Source: Portulaca oleracea
Taxonomy: Eukaryota > Streptophyta > Magnoliopsida > Caryophyllales > Portulacaceae
Assembly: GCA_029582165.1 (NCBI GenBank)
Contig: CM055875.1
Coordinates: forward strand, 13,245,968 to 13,309,967
Reading direction: 5' to 3'
DNA: 64,000 bases
The position numbers and the translations under genes are program-made. The notes beneath the pieces were generated by a model. The model was not told the DNA's origin. It searched no databases and was given only the letters and a program-made list of their open reading frames with translations. This document shows, one piece after another, positions 57,295 through 64,000 of the stretch; within the stretch, counting starts at the first letter, position 1, and each line of letters begins with the position of its first letter.

Positions 57295-57440
57295 GGTCAC
57301 GAGCGTGACCATGGAAGTCACGGGCGTAACATGCTTTTCTTGCACATGGGGGTCAACCTATCTTGAATAGGGTCACAGGCGTGACCCTGGATTTCGGCAA
57401 AATTTGAGCCAGAGGGGAGGTCACGTCCATGACTACCTTC
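57295..57440. repeat. Palindromic phrase array GGTCACGGGCGTGACC
   Basis: Four variants in 145 bp: GGTCACGAGCGTGACC, AGTCACGGGCGTAAC, GGTCACAGGCGTGACC and GGTCACGTCCATGAC. All are palindromic around a two-base centre. Confidence 0.65.
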
Positions 57441-57659
57441 TAGGCAGTTTTTCTGTCGAACTTCAAACCCACATAACTTCTTCATCCGAACTCTTATTTG
57501 AGGTCAATAATATATTGAAGGAAAGCTTGGTGTGAACTTTAAGCTCCCCGAATCTCAAGTCCATCGAACTCTATTGAAGGAATTATGATGGAAAGAGTGA
57601 CAACAATATCTTCCTCTAGCGTTTTGGGTTGACCTTCCTCACTTATTATTGTGGAATGA

Positions 57660-57927
57660 GCCCGAGCCCCTTTTGAAGGCGCGAGGGAAATCACTAAGCA
57701 CCAACACGAGGGTTCGAATCGCCCTTGAAATGTGTGTCGGACCTGACTTCAAATAGGGCTCGGTCCAAAACTCCCACAAGAACCGGGGGTGAATTGTGGC
57801 ATGTGCGGGGCGCAGTTAGGGAGCCTCTCTGTTATGCTCCAAGTCTAATGTGGAGACTTGGCGATGAATAAAGGAACGCAGGCTTCTGCATCCATTCATT
57901 CAGACTATTTGCAACCCATTTTTGTAT
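57660..57927 (+). other. Non-coding segment with tRNA-like B box
   Basis: GAGGGTTCGAATCGCCC (near 57710) matches the RNA polymerase III B-box core GGTTCGAAT. A good A box at the right distance is not seen. A degraded SINE is possible; otherwise unassigned. Confidence 0.25.
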
Positions 57928-57937
57928 GGGGAAGCTA

Positions 57938-59399
57938 GAGTTCTCGGATAAAAATGTCATTAAGCTATGTAAAAATGAAAAATTTGTCACCCGAAAAAAA
58001 TGTTATGAAACTGCCATTAATTTATGTTTATTGTGACAAAATTGTCACTCAACCGGCTGAAAACCTGCTATAGTCGATTTTAACATGTATTAAAAGGGTT
58101 TTATGAATTTATTGTTGAATTAATACCTAAACTATCTAATTAATTACCTAATCCTATCTAATTAATTACCCAACCCATTTTTTCACTGTTTAAATTCACA
58201 TACCCCCACCCATTATCTTCTTCCTCAAGTCGTCCCCCTTTCCCCTGCTTCATTCACCATTACCGTACCTTCTATCTCTCTCTTTTGTGTTTTCCCATGC
58301 ACACAAATTCATTCATTTTATTTATTCATCCATTTATCAATCTCTCTCTCTTTCTCTCTCTCTCTCAAAACTTTCAAAAATCAAAATCTTATTGCCCCTA
58401 TTTTTCTCTCTCTTCCATGTAATCCACCATGCATGATCATCAATATCTCTAAGGCAACAAGGTAAACTGTTGTTTGATCCCTAAAAAATGCACGTGAGAC
58501 CAATGGAAAAGACAAATCAGAATGAAGATCAGAAGCTCAATCAAACATGCATACACTTCTCTTGTTTTCCACCACTCACAATTTCTCAGATCCATAGCCC
58601 CAAAACTCTTTCATTTTTTCTTTTCATAAAGTAATTTTTTTGGGTTTTGTCTGTGAACTTATGCTGAATTATATCAATGGGAATGTGTCATGCAAAACCC
58701 ATTAATATCCAAGAAACCCGGTTCCAAGACGAGTCAATTAGTGATGAAAACCCTCAAAATTCATCCCACAATCAAAGGGCTAAAACCCCAAAATTCCCAT
58801 TTTACAGCCCAAGTCCATTGCCAAGTTTCTTCAAGAATTCACCCGCAAATTCAAGCATTCCATCAACCCCACTTAAGTTTCTGAAGAAACCATTTCCTCC
58901 TCCATTAGGAGATTTCTGAAAAGTTTTGATTTCTAAAACAAGGGCAAAAAAAAATTGATTTCGAAAAAGGTTTGATTTCTGGATTACTATGGAAAGTTTT
59001 GAGTTCTCGGATTACAGTGGGGCATGTATATATATGATGTTGGAAGAAAGAAACATGAGGAAAAAGGTGGCAATCCTTCCATTAGGTGGATGAAGCAGAG
59101 GAAAGGGGAAGGCTTGAGGAAGAAGAAGATGGGTGGGGGTATGTAAATTTAAAATATGGGTTGGGTAATTAATTAGATAGGGTTAGGTAATTAATTAGAT
59201 ATTTTAGGTGTTAATTCAATAATAAATTTATAAAACCCCTTTAGTACATGTTAAAACCGGCTACAACAGGTTTTCAGCCGGTTAAGTAGCAATTTTGTCA
59301 CAATAAATATAAATTAATGACAGTTTCATAACATGTTTTTTTTCGGGTGGCAAATTTGTCATTTTTATATAGTTTAGTGACATTTTTATCCGAGAACTC
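57938..59399. mobile_element. Pack-MULE carrying a CDPK-related kinase fragment
   Basis: 1462 bp with long terminal inverted repeats (about 300 bp) starting GAGTTCTCGGATAAAAATGT and ending in the inverse. It is flanked by a perfect 10-bp duplication GGGGAAGCTA (57928-57937, 59400-59409). The unique interior (about 58240-59070) contains a host 5' UTR and first-exon start. It carries no transposase, so it needs an autonomous MULE to move. Confidence 0.93.
58677..58919 (+). pseudogene. Captured N terminus of CDPK-related kinase (CRK)
   Basis: An 80-codon ORF starting MGMCHAKPI, with TPKFPFYSPSPLPSFFKNSP and TPLKFLKKPFPPP. This is the conserved variable-domain signature of plant CRKs (CDPK-related kinases), proteins of ~600 aa with kinase and degenerate EF-hand domains. 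Here only the first ~78 residues are present, then a new stop (GDF*) where CRKs normally continue SPAKHI. Gly2 and Cys4 keep the N-myristoylation/palmitoylation context, so a product, if made, could be membrane-anchored. A pyrimidine-rich leader precedes the ATG. No kinase domain is encoded. Confidence 0.8.
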
Positions 59400-59409
59400 G
59401 GGGAAGCTA

Positions 59410-59879
59410 TTAATATATTTGTTTGTATGGATTTTAGGTTGTTGAATTTGAAAAAATATATGATCTTGTATCTTTGTTCCAAATGCAGATGAATGTAGAC
59501 AAAAAGAGAGTAATAATTTTGATTAATATCTTTTTTTTATGTTTGTAAACCAAGTGTGTGTGTTCTTGATATTTTTATGTTCTTATAGCCCAGATGAATG
59601 TGGGAAAAAAGAGATCAATAATTTAATTAATATGTTTGCAATTCAGATGATTGCTCCTGATGTTTTTATGTTTTGAAATTTTGAAATGGTTGTTTTTGTG
59701 GGTCACTAAAAAATCAACAAAGTTGGGACAATTTTAATTGTTCTTTTAATGGACATGACTATTAAAGTCAAATATTTAAGTCCCCATTGGGTGTAGGGAG
59801 CTCGTGGAGATGGGATGGGGGAATATCCCCTCTGCTCGCAACAGAGAATAGGGCAGGGATAAGGTGCAGATCACCATCC
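59410..59879. other. Unassigned AT-rich DNA
   Basis: Two diverged copies of a short segment (CAGATGAATGTAGACAAAAA at 59488 and CAGATGAATGTGGGAAAAAA at 59591, each followed by GAGA and TTTAATTAATAT-like sequence). No gene. Confidence 0.4.
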
Positions 59880-60125
59880 TTAATCACCATGTAGTCGAGC
59901 AACTTGGCATACCTTAAAAAACTTGATTACATCTTGAGCCAATATAGTTGGCCAATAATAGCCTAACCCCTTAATTTGGTTAGTAAGTTTTGGGTCGACT
60001 TGATGTGCGCAGCATACTCTAGTGTGCACATCATTTAAAACATGTGTAGTCTCTTCTTTTGGCAAACGCTGACGTAATACTCCATCAGAAGTTATCCATA
60101 TACTCTTCCATATAGAGAATCATTT
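59880..60125 (-). pseudogene. Gypsy integrase zinc-binding domain fragment
   Basis: The minus-strand translation reads WITSDGVLRQRLPKEE, HTRVCCAHQVDPKLTNQIK, GYYWPTILAQDVIKFFKVCQ. This is the H2C2 zinc-binding region of Ty3/gypsy integrase (H..H...YYWP....C..C). Only this fragment survives. Confidence 0.7.
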
Positions 60126-60254
60126 TTCATGGTAAACGTAAATACTCATCGTTTCACATCCACCCTTTTTTTTTTTGGTCAATAGGTAAAATGCCACACT
60201 GAGGTAGCCAATAAGAGTTGCCTCCAATCTTTTTCCTCTTCAACTTCAAATACA

Positions 60255-60722
60255 TTGACTAGGTCGGACAAAAATCTGGGTCCGAGTAATTCCAAGTTCG
60301 GTCAAAAACCTATTACTCAAACCCTATCGACAAGAAATTCGGACACTGGGACCATACTCGAACCAGGATCCAGATGTCTAATCTCCAAACCAGGATCCAG
60401 ATGTCTAATGTCCAAACCAGGATGTCCGGTGTCAACAGTTTGTATAAAGGCAACTTCATACTTTTGGTGTTGGAATGCCCGAAATCCACTTTTCCTGTGT
60501 CCAAATTGTTTGATGTTTAGATTGTACATAAAGATAATTATAAGTCAACCCAAGTTCGCTCATAAATTGGGTCCGAACATTGTCTAAAATGACCGAGCTG
60601 GATTTTCCCTCAAAACGCGAACAACCGAACCGATTTCCCTTACTCAAACTGACCCGGTTTCAAGTCGGACAATGACTGGTTGGACAAAATCGAAATATCG
60701 GTTCGGTCAAAATTGCCAAGCC
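60255..60722 (-). repeat. CCGAACC/GTCCGAAT degenerate array, block 6
   Basis: Degenerate GGTCGGACAAA, CCGAACCGA and AACCAGGATCC words (the last as a ~30-bp tandem repeat at 60361-60425). It closes ATTGCCAAGCCTAACTGAG, a variant of the block 5 edge. Confidence 0.6.
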
Positions 60723-61054
60723 TAACTGAGACTACATTTATTTGCCTTGTTTCATCAAAGCGTTCCAACGCTGATTCTAACAAATGGCATTCACCCATTG
60801 ATATTTGGTACAAGCCATTCATGGTGTTAATTTAGAACCAAGTGGAAGGAAAAATTGTAAATTTTGGGTTTTCCTATTCAAATGATCGATTTATGCACGG
60901 TCAATGTTGATTGGTTTGAGTGACTGGTAGGTTACAACCTTCTTCCAAATCGCACCTTTCACTGATTTTTGGTTGAACCGATTTGACTAAGTCAGTTAAT
61001 TCGGGTTTAATAACACAATCTTAAACAACTTAAATTACTGACCACCCTGATAGT

Positions 61055-61455
61055 GTGAACAGTTCCTGGACAAGCCAGTTGAACTAACCAATACAGTCTA
61101 GGATCGGCAACACAGATCCCTTGTATCCAGATCCCAAATATTTTATACAAATCATTTATCTAAATTAGCTCTCAGATACTACGCACTTGTCAGCATCCGT
61201 TGTTGTTTCAAGAACATTCAATTAAACTTACGCATTAAGCAGTCTTGCACTTGCACGTCCATATCGCGAGCAGTTTCTCAACAAACTAGTTGAACTAACC
61301 AGTACAGTTTATGATTGATAACACAGATCTCTTGTATCCAAATCATTTACCTAAATTAGCTCTCATATACTAGGCACTTGTTGACATCTATTGTTTCAAA
61401 AACATTCAATTAAACTATGCACTAGGCATTATGCAACCTAGCACGCCCACACCCA
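61055..61455. repeat. ~200-bp diverged tandem duplication
   Basis: The sequence GTTGAACTAACCA(A/G)TACAGT, then AACACAGATC, CTAAATTAGCTCTCA, and AACATTCAATTAAACT occurs twice in order (about 61055-61260 and 61261-61455). No coding content. Confidence 0.7.
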
Positions 61456-62500
61456 CAACCACACCCACGGGTGTAGATGGCTAACAATCTAACAGCTGTA
61501 GAAAAATGTAACTTATGATTATTCTTGACTTTTTGCTGAATATGGCAACACAAAACACCTAATATTTGAGTATGATATTATATGGGTTTTTGGACGCTAA
61601 TATACTAGATTTTGAAGGTGTTACTTGTTAGACAATAATGCACCGAACATTTTTCTTGGACAACAATATATTGTACTTTGGGGGCGTTGGACAATAATGC
61701 ACCTAGAACTTATTCTAATGTTGAATGACTCGGTGGTGGTCCTACTTGGCAAAAAAAGTTAAAATCTTGATTAAATTAATGTCATGTTAGCAAGTCCAAA
61801 TGAATTATTATTTTTTTTTAAAAAAACACCAAAGTATTCCACATTTTCCCAACATAACGGTATTTTTTAAACCAAAAAAAAAAAATCACCCCTGCTTATT
61901 TGAGCTTGCTGACACCTGTGTTGTCAAACTCGAACCGTCTGGTTGGGTTCATTCGGTTCGCTCAGAAACCAGTGGTCTGGCTGGTTCAAGTTGTCTATCA
62001 AGTCGCCTAGCTGTTCAAACCACCAAAAACTGGCCAATCCCCATCACCTGGTAGAACCACACGGGTTCCCATCGAACAGAAAGGATCCTAAAACAATTTC
62101 TTTCTTGATCTATTCCAGACATCAAACTAAAAAAAATACAAAAAATAAAAACAGATTTATTTTCAAACAAGAGGAAGTGGACGAATAGGATAATAGATCC
62201 CGAACTTTCCAAAAGATGGCCAAAATTAATATCAATCTGCGCCTCTAATGTTCATAATTTTGAGCAAAAAAAGAGATAGGTTGAGTCTCAGAGACGTTGA
62301 TGATGATTGACGAAGAAGGCGTAGTAGTTTAATTTGAAGAGAGATGAAATATTCGAACATATATGTTTCAATGATGGTTAGGTGACAAGGTGATGGTTAG
62401 TGAGAGAGAGAGAGTTAAAGAATAGACGGATGCTCAAAGAGATATATTAAAAAAAATCAAGGGTTGTGTGTTATGAGAACTAGCCCTTTTCTCTCATTTT
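61456..62500. other. Intergenic DNA with decayed CCGGTTC words
   Basis: Bases 61925-62060 carry a GGTTCGCTCAGAAACCAG / GGCTGGTTCAAG block similar in style to 10285-10390. The rest is unassigned, with no gene. Confidence 0.35.
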
Positions 62501-64000
62501 CATTTGCTTCGATTTTTTCTTCTAGACTTGGCCCACTTCTCTAAGTTTTTTTTTTTTTCTTTTTCTTCCTTTGAGTAAACACTTCTTCAAGCTAGTGCAT
62601 GGAAATTTAGTAATTATTATGTTTTAGAAAGTATATGAATCTTTGTCATACTGCTTTTGACTTGCTCAATCGATGTCTTAGATAATCAATCAAAGCAGAT
62701 CTAACCAATCATACCACATAATTAAAGGTCCCAATGTCAAAAGGGATGCAACAATACGAGCTATTCGTAGAAGTGGTATACTATTAAATTTCGTGTGAGA
62801 CGTAACCTCTATGCTAGACCTCCTAAAAAAGACATGTAGAAATAAAAATTGAACAAATTTCAAGAGAATTAATGATTCAAAAATAGAATTAATATTTTAT
62901 TATATTGCTATGGTTCGAGAATAAGAGTATCTACTAGAACACTGCAGTGGAAATGTCTTGAATCAAGAACAATTAGTATAACTGTCCTGCTAGCCCACTA
63001 GATCAACAAGTTTGGTGAGTGTTTACTGTGTAACATGGGAAAACATGACATTCATTTAGTAAATATTTTAATTTTTCTTTTTCTACTAAACCTACCATGT
63101 ATAACCTCTATTGAGTCTACCACTATCAAAATCAGTTTCAGAAACAATGTTATCCAACACCCCCGAAAATATAATACATTATTGTTTCAGGAGAAAGATT
63201 CAATACGCTACTGTCCAATGTCCCTAAAATACAACATATCAACGTCTGAAAACCCTATTTATATTGTACATTATCTTCATGTTAACTTAATCAAAATTAA
63301 TTTCACCGGATAGATGTACAAAAAACTACAGTGCGAATGGGCATAATTTTAGATTAAGGAACTCAAAACTTAATCTTGCCCTAGATAGAAAAGGGAGTTT
63401 TTCAGCTGATAAAGAAAAAAAAAAGTCAGGAGAAGTATAGCAGCAGGTCTTAATTATTACAAAATGAAAAAAGATCAGCAAAATTTAAAAATGAAACACC
63501 TAATGAGGAGAATTTGACAGCTAGAAGCTATTTCAATGGCACATCTATGGGTATCCCCTGTGAACAAAAGACATGAAAGAATGGATTTCTAATAATGTCA
63601 AAGTACATAGTAAGCAGTGGTGAGATTGGTATTCTTCATCAGTTTGGCAATGTGAAGGCATGGCATCATACATCATACAGCTGATGCTACCCATGATATC
63701 AGCAGCTACCACCAAATATGTTGTACCCCATCAGATATAACTGATCATCACCACAGCAGCATCCAATGCTTTGCAGCAGTCGAGCTCTGTGCCAAACCAC
63801 ATAAAACCAGACTCCGTCATTGACTACTGAAAATGATAATGTCCCTACTGATTAAGTTGGCTCAGGTTCTTTCGTTTGCTGTAAACTGACACCTTGATTG
63901 AGTCAACTACGCAATTCAGTGACACAGATCCAACAAGGATCTTTCATGTAACACAAGTTTAATAAATAACTAACAAAACATGATCATATGTCATTCGGCA
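62501..64000. other. Unassigned right-hand flank
   Basis: No gene, TE end or RNA was recognised. The segment near 62606-62640 repeats the motif found at 10230-10265. The last 500 bp have a more balanced, UTR-like composition and may approach a neighbouring gene outside the window, but no exon can be supported. Confidence 0.3.

Larger units (their letters stand above)
56870..57650 (-). mobile_element. Putative LTR remnant with GGTCACGGGCGTGACC phrases
   Basis: On the minus strand, GGTCACG..CGTGACC phrases (57440-57295) lie about 45 bp upstream of TATAAATA (57254-57247), followed by a leader-like region to about 56870. The upstream segment (57460-57600) resembles the 5' part of gypsy LTRs. No LTR ends or TSD were fixed. 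Confidence 0.4.

Noticed and set aside
57700..57730. tRNA gene or SINE suggested by GGTTCGAATC
   Set aside because: No cloverleaf could be formed and no A box lies at proper spacing, so it is listed only as a weak B-box.
63035..63313. 92-codon ORF near the right edge with a hydrophobic start resembling a signal peptide
   Set aside because: No recognisable family, AT-driven composition, no splice or promoter context.

Overview
This window is nuclear DNA from a flowering plant, almost certainly a eudicot. It holds one clear intron-rich host gene, a plastid-type PP2C phosphatase, surrounded and filled by plant transposable elements: L1 and RTE LINEs, tRNA-iMet-primed Ty3/gypsy and Ty1/copia LTR elements, TRIM-like LTR arrays, Mutator-like elements with 10-bp target duplications, Helitrons, and Stowaway/Tourist MITEs. 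No rRNA, tRNA, CRISPR or bacterial-type operon was seen. The species cannot be named from sequence alone.

Layout. 1-10186: a degenerate minisatellite carrying a Mutator-like element, a short-LTR (TRIM-like) array and a probable LTR remnant; nearly all of it (587-5450) is tandemly duplicated at 5451-10186. 10624-29458 (minus): a nine-exon PP2C62/BIPP2C1-like phosphatase gene of about 947 codons. It has a transit-peptide-like N terminus and a long acidic region of nine degenerate ~40-residue repeats. The introns carry a MULE with perfect 10-bp TSDs, copia, gypsy and RTE remnants, a foldback MITE, long simple repeats and a CCGAACC-type array.

29780-45304: a degraded ~7.0-kb L1-type LINE, inserted about 310 bp upstream of the PP2C start codon. 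Its ORF1 is split by a gypsy-type LTR element (RLG-1, 30690-39189, TSD TTCCT). The 5' LTR of RLG-1 is in turn split by a second, oppositely oriented relative (RLG-2, 31620-36736, TSD CCTTA). Both LTR elements lack gag, begin with the protease, and have LTR pairs only ~1.2-1.3% diverged by my hand count.

45318-64000: a TE-rich intergenic zone. It has a Helitron (46789-48967) with a captured gene leader and nested MITEs, several CGGGTTCGGATC-type degenerate arrays with a shared boundary word, two Stowaway MITEs, a weak candidate gene 5' end (53.4-55.0 kb), and a Pack-MULE (57938-59399, TSD GGGGAAGCTA) carrying the N-terminal exon of a CDPK-related kinase.

The main host function is the phosphatase. 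The rest shows transposon layering: LINE, then RLG-1 inside it, then RLG-2 inside that, plus gene capture by MULEs and a Helitron. The least ordinary signals are the palindromic phrase arrays just upstream of an identical TATAAATA in three unrelated LTR-like remnants, the gag-less protease-first LTR elements, and a cluster of scars at CTG/CAG sites in one duplicate copy that may be an assembly artefact.
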